From positions 1,883,001 through 1,947,000 of the forward strand of contig JACYXH010000704.1 of NCBI GenBank assembly GCA_026745465.1: DNA of 64,000 bases, read 5' to 3'. Both the position numbers and the translations under genes were made by a program. The notes under the pieces were generated by a model. The model was given only the letters and a program-made list of their open reading frames with translations. It searched no databases and was not told where the DNA came from. The stretch comes from Lota lota (lineage: Eukaryota > Chordata > Actinopteri > Gadiformes > Lotidae). This document shows, in pieces, positions 46,077 to 58,683 of this stretch (positions within the stretch are counted from its first letter, which is position 1; the number at the start of each line of letters is the position of its first letter).

Positions 46077-49000
46077 ATGGCGGAACAGGGATTGAAACGT
46101 ACCAAGCGAGTTTTTATTAACAACTTAGATTTATACTCTTCACATTTCATCGCCTTGGTAAGTGACTTCGAAATGCAAATGTAAGAATTGGTCATCAAAA
46201 GTATTAAGTACGTTACTGATGGGTCATTCCAGTTTTTGTTGCTTTAAACGTGGTAATAACTTATATGGTCGTCGACATAGTAATCTATGTAAGGGATAAT
46301 GTACAGCGAGACGGTAATTATTGTGAAATAAAACCCGACAGGGTGAGGCTCTTTCCCGGACATCTAAGTTATAGTATAACGCTACAGTGTGTGTGAATGT
46401 GTGGAGCTCCGTCTGAGCAGCGGTTTATTTCGATGTCCGCGTCCGAGTGACTATATTTGCATTCAGACCAAGCTTGCCAGTATTACGCCACGATGTGTGG
46501 CGCATTTCATAGACAACGTGGCACATTATAACGCTCATGTTCAACGACGGTACTAAAAAAGTATCACATATTTGCCGTGAGTCGTAACACGTCTCCTCTT
46601 TCCTAGCACTGTCAGCCCAAAACACCCTTTTTTCCCCCATAGTGTTGTAATTCCATCTGAAACTGGGCTCACTTGCTCTTTAACAGCACACTTTAGAATC
46701 CCAACCTAAACGGCTTCATACTAAAAAATCTATAATTTGAGGCCTATAAATATAGGCCTAACAACACAAAATGATTCTGATAAATAAAATGTATTTTATT
46801 GATTAAAAAAGTATGTATTGCTTCTGCTAATACAGCATAGTCCCTTAGATTATACGGTTGGAAATAGCATATCAAATTCTTCACATTAAAGGCCAAATGA
46901 GGTAGGAGTTGACAAAGTGAGTATTGATTGAATAGGTTCTATTGTCTACCTGCGACCTGTGTTAAAGCCCAACATAAACTCCTCTTGTCCACGTGAGCAA
47001 AACCTTCCTCTTAGTAAATGTGCTTATCTCTTACACATATACCTGTGTAGTTTTTGTCCTCTTATGTGCCCGGGGCATCTTTGGAGGCCGATGGAAAGAC
47101 TGCACTCAAGGAAGATGATGAACTCACTGAAGAATCGGACCACAACAACAAGGTGACCTTTGAGATTGTCGGCACGGTTACCGGCAAATCTGAGACCGAA
47201 CGGCCGCATGTGCTGGAAGAATATGATGTAAGTAATAACAACTTACTAACAGAACTGTACCATGTTCAGAAACGCTCTCAAGAACACTCTTACGATAAAG
47301 TTGCTTTAATGAATTTCAGTGTATTCCAGGGAGAACTTTTAAATACAAAGATTGTTTTCTCGTGTGTGTGTGTGTGTGTGTGTGTTGATGCCAGCAACTG
47401 AAAAGAGGAGAGCTTCTTGACAAACTGATGGATTGCGATGTCATCGTCTTCAACGTTACCGAGCAGGCGTGCGAGGTTGGCGACGCCTCCTGGGCTGTCA
47501 CAGGTACGGCAGACAAAGACACATGATTGCGCTCAAGGCCCTGCCCGTGTCAGTTGTCAACACTCACCGTTAAAGATTGCCATAGGTTTATCCGCTGCTC
47601 TGTGTGGAGCTTTGAGTTGGAATACTTGCCTACGAGCAGAATAACTCTCTGGTTGACAGGCGATCTGAGTTTGTGCCCAAGGCGCGGGCCCTGTTGGATC
47701 CGACGTCCTCAAAATGACAAGATGTTGTATCGTTCAGTGACAGGAAACAAGGCTTTGTCCCCAAGGCACAGATGATTTTGATAAATTGTTCCAACCTCTC
47801 CCAAATTTCATCGACCTTGGAACAGATGTACATGTTTGCTTCAACTCATTATTTCATCGTCAATGGTGCTGATGATTATTGCAGGGATTATTTTACTTCC
47901 AATTGGAAATAACAAAACATATTCTAAGCTGTTTCTATTCCTTGAGTCTTAACATTTCTTCAAATTGGTTTACAAAATTATTATAATTTTCAAAAATCCA
48001 AAAGGTAATTCAGGTACAAACCGTTTTGTGTCATCACTGTGTGGTGCTAGGTAGCAGTCAATTGTGTGTTTACTGGTTCAGCGAATGTCACCTACATTTT
48101 CCTGATAAGTAGTCAACCTTTCTATGGATATGTTAAGAAGCCTATTACTGACATACTGTCATGTTATATTCTTCCAGCCCTCCACAGTAACATTAATATG
48201 TTTGATGGACCCAAGATATTTATCCTCATATCTTCCGTGATGACTTGGGCTCTCAGCAGGCTAGTGGATGTGAGTGGAGGATGTGTCTAAGATCTAATAT
48301 ATGTGTGACATAGAATATATGCACCCGATTTTAGAGTTAACTTGTATCGTGGAATGCAAATGTGTATTTATTCGTAGACCTAAAATGTCCCTTTTATTCT
48401 TCTTCCTTTTCCCTATTTACTGCACATTAAATCAATAAATCAGTAAAATCAATATACTTGAGGTTGCTCAAATGTCAACATTCAAAACAGATTTTATTAT
48501 GAGAAATGCTCCATATGTGTTTAAGGTGCTGTGTGTGTTTTGTCACAGGATAATCCAGAGTTTCCCTTCACCGACGAAGACTACAGGACGAGAAGAGCGC
48601 ATCCGAATTTCAAAAAGCACATTGACCTTGAGAAGCTAGTGGTTAAAATGGGCAAAACGGTTAGTCCAAAGTCCCTTAACAAACGTAACTATCTCCTGCT
48701 TGAAGCATCTTGTTCACGGTGGATACATTTTACAATGTCCCTGTCTCTGGTTTCAGAAGAGGACTACGTTCTGCACATACGTTGTGGCGTCTGGACTTCA
48801 ATATGGAATGGGAGAGCAAGCGTTCCACCCGTTTTTCAAGGTAAGAGCTGATACACTTCCTCTCCATATCTTATATACAGAGGGGGAAGTAAATTAAAAA
48901 AGATGATTCGGCCATCAGTATTTAAAATCAACCCTCCAGCTTTGGTAGATAGTGCAAGCCTATTATTGTTGTACCTTTTAACCGAATACAGTCCATATGG

Positions 49001-51200
49001 AATACCTTTTTAGGTTTTTTTCTAAAGGCATAGTCATGGAAAATACTGCCAACTAAGGTAGCGATGCAGCTATGCTAGGAGTCAGGCTACTCTTCCTACA
49101 TAGGAGAGGAATGGCCTGGTCACTGGGTCTGAAGTTTAAGCACTGGTTTTGTGTTATGTGAGGGTATTGGTTAACCTGTATGTGTTTCCTAAGATGTCCT
49201 GGGTAGGAAAGGAAGCCTTGATACCTGTGTTTGGAGGAGGGGCCAATTTGTCGCCCACCATTCACATCAATGACCTGGCGAGGTGGGTCGAATAGTCACC
49301 CTTTTATTGAGCCTTAAATATGTATTCTCTTTGAGAAAATATTGAATGGTTGAGTAGAATATAATTAAATGGAATAGCAGAATAGCATATAGACAACATA
49401 TAGGAAAACATAGAGCATGGTACTCCAGGCCAGGAGGTGATAATGGACTGATGACAAAGCTATGAGAGGACTCAGGAATGTACAGAAATGTCCAAGAGAA
49501 GTAGGCTTAGGGTTGGGCTTTGATATAATTGTACAGAATTCAAATCCAAACCCAAATTCAACTCACATCCAAAGCTTCTTACATTTGTTTTGGGGGGAAA
49601 ATAATACTTGTTATATTGAAATATGCAACATAGACATACCAAACCAAAGCCAAATTATTTTAAGAAATCAATATGATAGCTATGAATTCAAATGAACAGC
49701 ATCTATCAGTAGAGCAAATTAGAAATCAATATAATAGCTAGGAATTCAAATGAACAGCATCTATCTCCATCAATCAGTGGCAACCATCAACGAGTTGATT
49801 GGCGAAGCACCTTGCTGGGGGCGTGGTTTAGTCAGGGTTTAAAATATGCCCCAAGTGTGGAGGTTTCTCTGATGCATCATATTGCACATGTTGAAAGAGT
49901 GTATGTGTTGTTTCGTAGTGTGATCCAGAATGTGATCAACCTCATGCCCAAGCCATGCTACCTGCTGGCTGTGGATGACTCCCATGACACTATGGAAGAC
50001 ATCGTGAAGGTCTGAGACCCCAAGCCATGGTTGTGTGTCGTTGTGTTACTCTTCACAGTAAAATGGGTTAAAAAAAAGAAATAAAAAAAAAAGATTGTGC
50101 TCAGTTGGTAATAGCGTGCTGTTTAGGATGCAGAAGCTGGCGGTGTCAAAACCTTGAAAATGCAAGTTAATTACCTGTTGAAGCTGCCAAAAATGATCCC
50201 TCTAGTGTATGTATATTCTAGTGGGATATATAGACAGCAAGAGACAGGTTTTGAGAGACGTTTTGAAGGGGAATGTAAAACTAGGGAACAGTTGGTAGTG
50301 TCTTCTATAGCTTTCAATTGTTGATCAATTGATATATTGTTGTACTCCCCCCTTCCTAGACTATAGCCTTTGTGCTAGGACCAAGGAAAACCCAGAACAA
50401 GCCATTTGAAGATGCCTTTCTTATACCGGAATTTACTGTAAGTTGATACTCTCACAAATGATATGCCATCTACCGTCAATTATGTTTATTTTATGCAATT
50501 TTTATTTTTAAATTATAACTAGATAAATAGTATCAAAACTAAATTTGATACGTTTTTATTATTTAAATGTCATCATTTGATCATATATATAGATGTAGGA
50601 ATGCACAAACCTTTGCAGAAATCTGCGATGCTCTGAAAACAACAGTCGCGTTCAACATTTCCAATTGCAGCAAATGGAAATTGACTCCTTCTCGGCCAAC
50701 CTTCGCATGGAAGCTGTCTACGTCAAGGAGCTCCTGTCCATCCCTTGGGTGTGTGAGGCGGGCATGGTGGCCAACATGGAGCTGCTGGTGGAGCAATACA
50801 AGCACACCAGGGGACTGCTGGTATGGACTGGTCAGATAGGACTACTGCTTAGCTAACAGTTCAGAGGTTTCAAGTTCAGACCATTGAGTATTCACGACAG
50901 AGTTCTTAGATTTCTTCCGTTTTTTTAAGCTCTATAAAGCTCTCTAAATAAAATAAAATCACAGCGGTAAAATATACCGTCCTCTCTCTAAGTCTGTCAT
51001 GAGAATTACGTTATTGACTTGTCGTCGTACGATATATGGACAACTGACTTCGATCATTTTCTCTGAACTTGATATTGCCTATTATATTGTGTTTACATTG
51101 TATTTACATGATTTTTGTTTAAAAAACAAAGGAACATTTTAGCTCTGCTTCTCTCCTCTCGTTCGCTCTCTGTGTCGGGGGCGGGGCTCAGGCAGCTCCT

Positions 51201-51265
<65 letters not shown>

Positions 51266-54200
51266 AGATACATATATTGTAAAAAAAAAAGTGTCTGAAT
51301 ATTCTTAAGAATTTTAAATGTATTGCTGTTTGAAAGGGTTTACTCGCATTATTATGTTTTATATCATTATATCAGTGGCATAAAATTGTCTAGAAATGAC
51401 AATGAAATTGTTTATTATAATTATTTCTGGGACAATATATCATCCAATAAAAGTAGTTATTGTGACAGGCCTACTTCTGTCTCCATTCTATTCTTTACTT
51501 CTTGCTATGTTTATATCAAATCATACACATCAAATAATGTTTGAATGGGAAGCCATAAGTCTCACAAATCAGACTTTAGATTAATATCTAAAGTCTGATT
51601 TTCTGGATCCGAGTGGACCACTGGACTTGGTCATACGCATTACATTCATGAAATATAGCATGATTATTTATTTGATTTATTTTCACCACTGTATCAATGG
51701 ACATTACATTTGTTTCATTCTAGCATGCTATGTTTCATTTCTCTCTCCAAGCCCGTACGTCTGTGTATACTGGGCTCCCCTGCAGTGGGAAAGAGTTCGC
51801 TGGCTGACAGGATCTGCCGTAAGTACCGACTGAACCACGTCAAGATCAAGGACGTCATCTCCGAGACCATCGCCCACTTGGTGAGTTATCCCTGAGACGC
51901 ACGCACACACATTGTGCATACAAACACAAACACACACATACACAAAAGCATCCATACACACACAAGCATGCATACACACATACATAAATGCACACACACA
52001 CAAGCGCACACAAACACACATTCACAAGCACACACTGTACAAACACACACACAAGCGTACACACACACACACACATATACAAGTGCACACAAACACACAC
52101 ACTCACAAGCACACACGCAACAGCACACTCACACTAGCACACAGTATCATCCATTATGGTCCGGACTCTACTAATATCCAGTATTATCCGGACAGGAGGC
52201 CATGGTGTGTGCCGAGCCAGATGCAGAGATCAGAGACTCAGTGGCTGAAGCACAGAAACTCCTTGACACCCTGAAAGAAAACATGCAGCAAAATGAAGGT
52301 AACTCTAAGACTGAGGCCCACACCCTCAGCCTTACTCTTTCAAGTTTCGGTATCATCTGTCATAGACTTCTCAGAGACTGCTCGTCTTGACGGTCAATGA
52401 GTTGGCGAGTATAAGAGTGCTCATATGAGAGTGCTGTTTTACTTGGGTATATTTTATATCAAAATACCATTCAAACCACCCCATAAAAATGGTCTGTGTG
52501 CAATGGCCTTATGATGATGGTTGCTAAAGCTACGTGGAAATATTTAGTCACATATTTAAAACACAATGCACGCCACAGGTCCTTGATCATCATCAATTGA
52601 TGGATGATATGTAGCAATGAATCACCAAACTTGGAAACTTAGTATTACTATTTGCAAATATTGCATTACTGATTGTGGCTAATTAGCTTACCAGGCAGAG
52701 GGAGCCCAACCTGTAAAAAAAAACATGAGACACCTTGAACCTTTGAATTGGTTACAATCTTCAAATGCTGGATGAAACTAGATGATTCAATGAAAGCTGG
52801 ACAAAACTGTGTGCACAGGTTCCATATGAGGCCAAAATATAGGCTTGCTAAAAAAAAAACTGTCTACATTAGGGCGCCTGGATGACCAGCATCTGCTGAC
52901 ACTGATGAAGGACAAGCTGATGTCCGAACCCTGCAGTAACCAGGGCTTTGTCCTGGACGGCTTCCCTAAGACCTACGAGCAGGCCAGGATGCTTTTCAGT
53001 GGTGAGTTGCCGTGTATAGTTAAATGAGTTGCACTTTGATGCTTTAATATACTATACATACTGCATTATACAACAGGGTTATTGCTATCATAATGAATGT
53101 CACCTTTGTTTATTTTTTCAGCTGAGGAGGACGAATCGGAGGATTCAAAATCCAAGATCCCTCCCAACGGGAGAAGCATTATCCCAGGTCGGCTGGAAAA
53201 TAGATCCCTCTTATCAATGGTGTCACACTGACACAGAGTTGAGAATGATTATAGTGCTGCGCAAAACAACCATTCAATTAATTCAACAATACCCTTCTGA
53301 CACAGTTTTCTGTCTTCCATTTGAATGTTTATACCTAAATGAAATGAACACATAACAGTTCTTTCATGGTGATCAAAATTTGGCAATACTAAGCTGCCAA
53401 TGGCCATGACCTTTACCATTCAGTAAGAGCAATTGTACTAATTTGTGTTTCCCAGAGATGGTCCCTGTAGTGAGATATTTACCATGCCTTCCTGTACGCA
53501 TTGGTGGGGAATCAAGACGATTTTAGTAATGTATCCTCTGTGCATCATCTCAGAGTATCATCAGATTTTCTGCCCTGCCTCTCTTCCCTCGGGCCACAGA
53601 TTTCCTGTTCTCCCTGGATGCGTCAGACGACTTCCTGAAGGAGCGGGTGTTGAACATGCCCGAGAGCGTGGTGCAGGGCACGTCCTACCGCTATGACCTC
53701 TTCCTGCAGCGACTGGCCACCTACAGGGAGAACAACATGGAGGACGTGACCGTCCTCAACTACTTCGATGAGCTGGACATCGTCCCTCATTACATAGGTA
53801 TAGGAGGACACCTAATCTGTGGTGTGTGTGTGTGTGAACTGTGTTCATGCTATTTTTCATCTTTACCTCCATCAAAAGGTTGTTGTTTGTTTTCTATGCA
53901 TTATTAATGTCTGAATGTAACACTCCAACGTCACAAAAAGAACGGGACCCAAGTTCGGAGCAGGGCAGAACATAGAAGGACTAGTTGGCAGAGACCGGGA
54001 GAAACATTTTAAATTGTACACCTGTTTTCTCTGCATTAGGCTATTATTTTACTCATAGTGACGGTGGGAGTGTGTGTGTGGATGATGGCTGGTGCTGGGT
54101 GGTGGCTGTCTGTCGCCGCTGCTGGTGGCCAGTGCGTCCTTGGACAGCCCTTCTGTGTCCTAAATATCTGGAGAGGCCCCACATCGGCAGCCAGTGTAAC

Positions 54201-56822
54201 ACAGGCTGCCACACTCCACCTAGGTGACTTTAACTGGGCTCCTCCAGACAAGGACGCAGGGTGGTGGTGATGGAAGACCGGTTTATTGTAAGGTTGCAGA
54301 CAATGATGCATGACAATTGTGCTCCAGGTGGCAATGCGGGAGATCTCCTCGAGTGTGTGTGGAAATGGCTGGTTTAACATGTGCACCCTGATTGCTCAAT
54401 GTGCATCAAGTGTGCAGCCTCGCACAGCCCCAGAGTCCAATGAGTCTGACTCAGGCCAGGTGAGGCTGCTTGAACCACCCACCATCCACACACACTCCCA
54501 CAGTGACAAAATAGGATGACTTACTATGTTGAAGATCATAGAACACCTATATATCTGTCTGAATGAAAAATGTTTTCTATTTATTTTGTGCTACCCGTTC
54601 TTTTTGTATTTTTCTTACTTTGCCCTCAATTTGTTGCCATTTTTGTGTATCTTTGTATTGGATAAAGGAACATTCTGAAGGTATGTTATAGCTGAAAGTG
54701 GGGGCCTTGTGATACTGGACAGGTGTGGTTGGGGCGAGCGACAATGTATATTCACCATCACCTCAACTTCAAGCATGAGATATCCAAAACATGACTACTG
54801 CCTAATGAAATTCAATACTCTAAACATGAACGGATCTATTCCACGAAAGTTTAATCAACACACCACCGATATAATTGTTTCTGGTTTTCTGCAACCTACT
54901 TACTACAATGCAAGTAGGTACTTCCAAAATTAGGTTGAGGATTACCATTGAGTAGCCAAGTGTCAAGTGCTGAGGTTTCTTGAGAGATTAGTAATTTGTA
55001 TTTAGTTATTTATTCTATGAAACTAGGTCATAGCCTAAAAGTAAGATAGTGATAATGCTTAAAAAAAATGTAATACGTCCGCCCTAGAGCCGTTCTGGGC
55101 TACTGTAGAAACATGGCGGTGCAACATGGTGGGCTCCGTGGAAAAAGACCTGCTCCCCATGTACCTATAAAGGGCTCATTCTACGTTAACGAAAACACAA
55201 CAATTCTTATTTTCCTGGGATTAATCACTAATTAAAATTAAAGAATATTATATTCCATTTATGTCGAGTCTGTTCCACTAGATGCAACTAAATTCGACAC
55301 CCTGCACCTCTAACTCCCGTGCCCTCCCCTCTCACCAGAGATCACTGACAGCGATGACCCCGAGTACCTGCTGGCCACGGAGCAGATCGTCCAGGCAGTG
55401 GGTCCCCCCAGGAACTACGCCCCCAGCAGCCAGGAGGTGGCGGAGGAGGACAGGAAGAGGGCAGAGGAGGAGCTCATGCAGCAGGCCCAGACGAGAGCTG
55501 AGGTGGAACGCCACGAAGCACAAGAGGAGGAGGAGAGGGCCAGAAGCTGGGAGGAATGGGTGGGACAATTACGCTGTTTGAACGCTACTCTTATGTTTAG
55601 CCAGAACGTTTATTGACTTTACCTGGTAACCCAAAACGACCAGTAATTGAACTCATGCAAAAAGCAACCATAACCCACCCTTAACACATAGAGTGCAATT
55701 AAGGTCCATAGTCACATCTTATCTTACATTCTTTTTTACTTTTTGCTAGGCTTTGCTTGTCATGGTGTGATTTTTTTGACGCAGGTATTACTCCCTTTAA
55801 AATACCGCTATCACCGGTATTTGCGCTAGTGGGGCTCATAAAAGAAGGTTTTGTTGTTGGACTTTATTCAACACATTTTATATGTGCTCGTCAAGCAAAC
55901 ATCTAGTGAACTCATAGAACTCTGTACCGACAGCGATCTATTGTTGTTTCTCTTTCTTCTGACAAATTTACTTATTGTAAGTCGCTTTGGATATAAGCGT
56001 CTGCTAAGTGCCCTAAATGTAACTCTAGTTAACATAAGCCTACTGTTTTTTGTTATTCCCGTTTCTGACAATAGGCTTATATATCTTGGTATATGGTATA
56101 CTGTTAGTTCTACTTCATTTCGTCAATGTTTTTTTACAATGGTCCCGTTTCAATACCAGAATGCTTTCAAATAAATATATAGTTGCTGGACTCGTCCGGC
56201 AGAATAATTTTAATTTAAACAAATTTAAATTACAAAACATTTATTATTACAAAATATAGGTATGGATGGTGTGGAGATTATGAGACCGGTGTGGGCTTGT
56301 GCACCGTATCATACAGGTGATACTTGACAAGCCTACTTTGTGCATTTAAGTCAATCAGGATCAATCGCTATCCCAAAAATAGGTTTTAGGGTTTGGTTTT
56401 CCTTTACTAAGTCTTATCAACATCGGAGAGATTGACAAATTGTGCGTCATCGTGTTGTTCTTCAGTGCACACTTCTGGAGGCCGAAAAGGACGAGACTAA
56501 CCGTCTCCTGGATGCCGAGTCGCTCTCCTTGAGAAACTACCTTATGGAGCACGTCATGCCCACTCTGACGCCGGGCCTTCTCCAATGCTGCAACGAACGG
56601 CCAGAGGAGCCACTGGACTTCTTGGTATGTATATGTTATTTGTGTGTTGTTCATTATTGTAGGGTTTCGAGAAGTACAAGTCATGTTCTATGTTTTATCT
56701 AGTTATTGTTCTTGTGATTTGTATGAACATTTTGTACAACGTACTAATGTCATGTCTATTTTGTTTTTTTACCTGTCTTTCAGGCTGAATACTTGTTCAA
56801 AAACAACCCATTAAATTACTGA
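46077..56822 (+). CDS. ak7: adenylate kinase 7 (cilium-associated), 18-exon gene
   Basis: Nucleoside-monophosphate kinase of motile cilia and flagella (2 ADP to ATP plus AMP). Exons: 46077-46157, 47051-47227, 47395-47503, 48178-48269, 48549-48659, 48757-48840, 49194-49282, 49919-50009, 50360-50437, 50671-50820, 51752-51880, 52196-52298, 52873-53001, 53122-53187, 53600-53797, 55339-55559, 56466-56624, 56784-56822. All are GT-AG and in phase, giving 701 aa (human about 723, also 18 exons). Residues about 10-340 are the Rossmann/epimerase-like N-terminal region ([31 protein letters not shown]). The kinase domain follows: P-loop GSPAVGKSS at about 362-370 and LDGFPKTY at about 459-466. A Glu/Arg-rich coiled coil spans about 590-650. 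A C-terminal Dpy-30 motif runs from [13 protein letters not shown] to [13 protein letters not shown]. The start ATG opens with MAEQ, like human MAEEE. Domain order and ending are diagnostic for AK7. Confidence 0.96.
47362..47385. repeat. (TG)n directly before the ak7 exon 3 acceptor
   Basis: A 24-bp GT repeat ends 9 nt before the exon 3 splice site and replaces the usual pyrimidine tract. Confidence 0.9.
49663..49765. repeat. 45-bp direct repeat, two copies, ak7 intron 7
   Basis: AGAAATCAATATGATAGC and the following 27 bp (49663-49707) recur at 49721-49765 with two or three changes; 13 bp separate the copies. Confidence 0.85.
51202..51260. repeat. (CA)29 microsatellite in ak7 intron 10
   Basis: Uninterrupted CA repeat of about 59 bp. 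Confidence 0.95.
51567..51600. repeat. perfect 15-bp hairpin in ak7 intron 10
   Basis: AATCAGACTTTAGAT (51567-51581) and ATCTAAAGTCTGATT (51586-51600) pair perfectly around the loop TAAT. It lies 150 bp upstream of ak7 exon 11, the P-loop exon. Confidence 0.85.
51895..52145. repeat. degenerate CA-rich tract filling ak7 intron 11
   Basis: About 250 bp of broken CA repeats (ACACAAGC, ACATACAC) occupying most of the 315-bp intron between the P-loop exon and exon 12. Confidence 0.9.
53916..54530. other. GC-richer unexplained block in ak7 intron 15
   Basis: This block differs in composition from the AT-rich remainder of the 1.5-kb intron. It contains CGCCGCTGCTGGTGGCCAG and GACCGG-type segments (AGAGACCGGGAG near 53991, GAAGACCGGTTTA near 54273). 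It may be an inserted mobile element of unknown class; no terminal repeats or coding domain were found. Confidence 0.35.
55083..55310 (+). repeat. dispersed teleost repeat copy just upstream of ak7 exon 16
   Basis: The stretch with CGTTCTGGGCTACTGTAGAA, ACATGGCGGTGCAACATGG and TATAAAGGGCTCATTCTA resembles a short repeat found in many copies in percomorph and other fish genomes. It ends near CTGCACCTCTAACTCC, about 25 bp before the exon 16 acceptor at 55338. Family name and exact ends cannot be set here. Confidence 0.5.
55930..56022 (+). repeat. teleost repeat tail in ak7 intron 16
   Basis: TTATTGTAAGTCGCTTTGG followed by ATATAAGCGTCTGCTAAGTG is the well-known 3' ending shared by many fish short elements. 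The 5' limit is unclear. It lies in the intron between exons 16 and 17. Confidence 0.65.
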
Positions 56823-56956
56823 TCCTGTAGTCAAATGTATCACTTAAAAAAATAAATACAGTTTTTCTTTCGGGCTGAATACTTATTAAAAAAACAACCC
56901 ATTAAACGACAGGTACTGTAGTAAAATGTATCACTTATAAATAAATACAGTTTTTC
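56776..56956 (+). repeat. 90-bp tandem duplication of the last ak7 exon and its poly(A) signal
   Basis: Copy 1 (56776-56865) holds the acceptor, the last 12 codons, the stop and AATAAA at 56851. Copy 2 (56866-56956) repeats the same sequence with scattered changes and has AATAAA at 56940. In copy 2 the acceptor AG is changed (tttcggg) and the codons have drifted, with the stop lost at its original place. Copy 1 is the working exon; copy 2 probably lies in the 3' flank or extended UTR. Confidence 0.8.
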
Positions 56957-57063
56957 TCCCAAATCGAGGAGGATGTTGTTTCACATTGGTCACTTCTGTT
57001 AGAAAATAGGACTTTATGGAGACAAGACGACATGCATTCTCAGTAGAAGCGTTTTACTTGCGA

Positions 57064-57118
57064 TACTATACTATACTATACTATACTATACTATACTATA
57101 CTATACTATACTATACTA
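57064..57118. repeat. (ACTAT)11 pentanucleotide repeat
   Basis: Eleven uninterrupted ACTAT units, 240 bp after the ak7 stop. Confidence 0.95.
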
Positions 57119-57581
57119 CTGAATTTCCACAAGCACACACACAAAAATGGATGCTTTAAGTACAATTCTCAGCCAGTCGTGTGGTTTGAGCACACTGTAC
57201 TGAATTTATTTGGATTATCTTTCATAGGAGGTAAAAGTCTTTGAAGATTGCCCTTGTAATTCAGCCATTGCATGCTAAGCATCCCCCAATGCATACTGGA
57301 ACTTTGATTAGGTCTGATTTGTAAGTGGCCCATTCTTTGCCCCTGTTGTATTTCCCCCTGTGGCTCCATGTGTGCGCTTCCATTCCGGCCATTACTTAAA
57401 AGCACCTCCAAAAAGCTGGATGAAAGTGTGTGTGAAGCCAAAAGCTAATTAGAGAGTTAATTTGCGTAATGAACTTGGGGTTCGCTCTGTAAACTCCACA
57501 CAACATGTGTCGGCTCATAATTGCTTTGATTTGGCTAGTGATTTCCAGAAAGGATAAATCGTACAAATGGCGTCTTATTTT

Positions 57582-57660
57582 GTGTGTGTGTGTGTGTGTG
57601 TGTCTCTCTCTCTCTTCTCTATCTCTCACTCTCTCGGTCTCTCTGTTCTTGCTCTCTCTG
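57582..57660. repeat. (GT)n followed by CT-rich tract
   Basis: About 20 bp of GT then broken CT repeats. Confidence 0.85.
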
Positions 57661-58683
57661 GCTCTCCTATGTTGCCAATCGCAACTCCACAGTGTTTATA
57701 ATTGGTTGTGACAAAACAACAACATTATTTCAGTATACTTAATCACCACATGGGGAAATTAGGCGAGTTTGTTTTGCAACATTGTGACATGAGCCACTGT
57801 AGGACAATTTTGAACAATACTGTCACAAATTAATAAACAGATGATTTTCTCAAAGCAGAACAGGTAATTCTTCACTGTTGCATTATATCCAAAGGAAATA
57901 TAGGCTTCAATAAGGCATTACATAAATATAATATTGTAACTACAAATGTGGGTTGACTTATTCCTTACAATAACTACATCTATTTAGTGTAAGTAAGGTT
58001 TTGGTTCTTGTTATTCTTAGTTTCCTGTCTTCGGTCAATTTTCTGTGAGCTGGTTTATGCTAGAGACGTGAAACTTGGCAGGAATATAGTTTTAAGAACA
58101 AACTATTAAGACTTGTATTTTGTTTAAATGTTTTTAGTTTGACTATGCTGTATTTCCACACCTCACTTCTGTTATGGTTGTGGATGTCTTGATCACACCC
58201 TCATTCATGGAAATTGAAGAAATGATCTCCTAAATGTTTGGTGCTGTTGGTGATGGTTTGAGTGTTTCTATCCACTGAAGGCAATGGATTAAAGGTAAGG
58301 GAAGTTTAATAAGTTCCCATTTTCTCATTTGTTTTGTTTGTGAAGTATGCTTTGTATTTGTGTTTCTTTCCATTTTAATTTGGATGAATTCATAGATGTC
58401 CTGTTTCTACCTTTAAAAAGTATGTTCTTATGAACTTATGTTCAACATTTAATATTGATATAGCCCTTTATCCGTTGGTCGGAAAGGGCTTCACTGTGTT
58501 CTGTTGACATTTGTTTGTATCAACATTACGTACTTGATTGGTAACATTGTGAGCTATTGGGGTTAGGAGAGTAATGTACAATTTGCATATCTCTCAGGGT
58601 GAGCTGTTTCATTGATATAATAAAATAAAGCAATGCACATTAACATACAAAGAGCAAATGTGTTAACTTTCAGAAGTGACTGA

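Larger units (their letters stand above)
56957..58683. other. downstream of ak7, no gene seen
   Basis: Holds the ACTAT repeat and a GT/CT tract. No coding signal. Confidence 0.55.

Noticed and set aside
50095..50165. SINE or tRNA trace (CTCAGTTGGTAATAGCG)
   Set aside because: Only the A-box-like half is visible; too weak to annotate.
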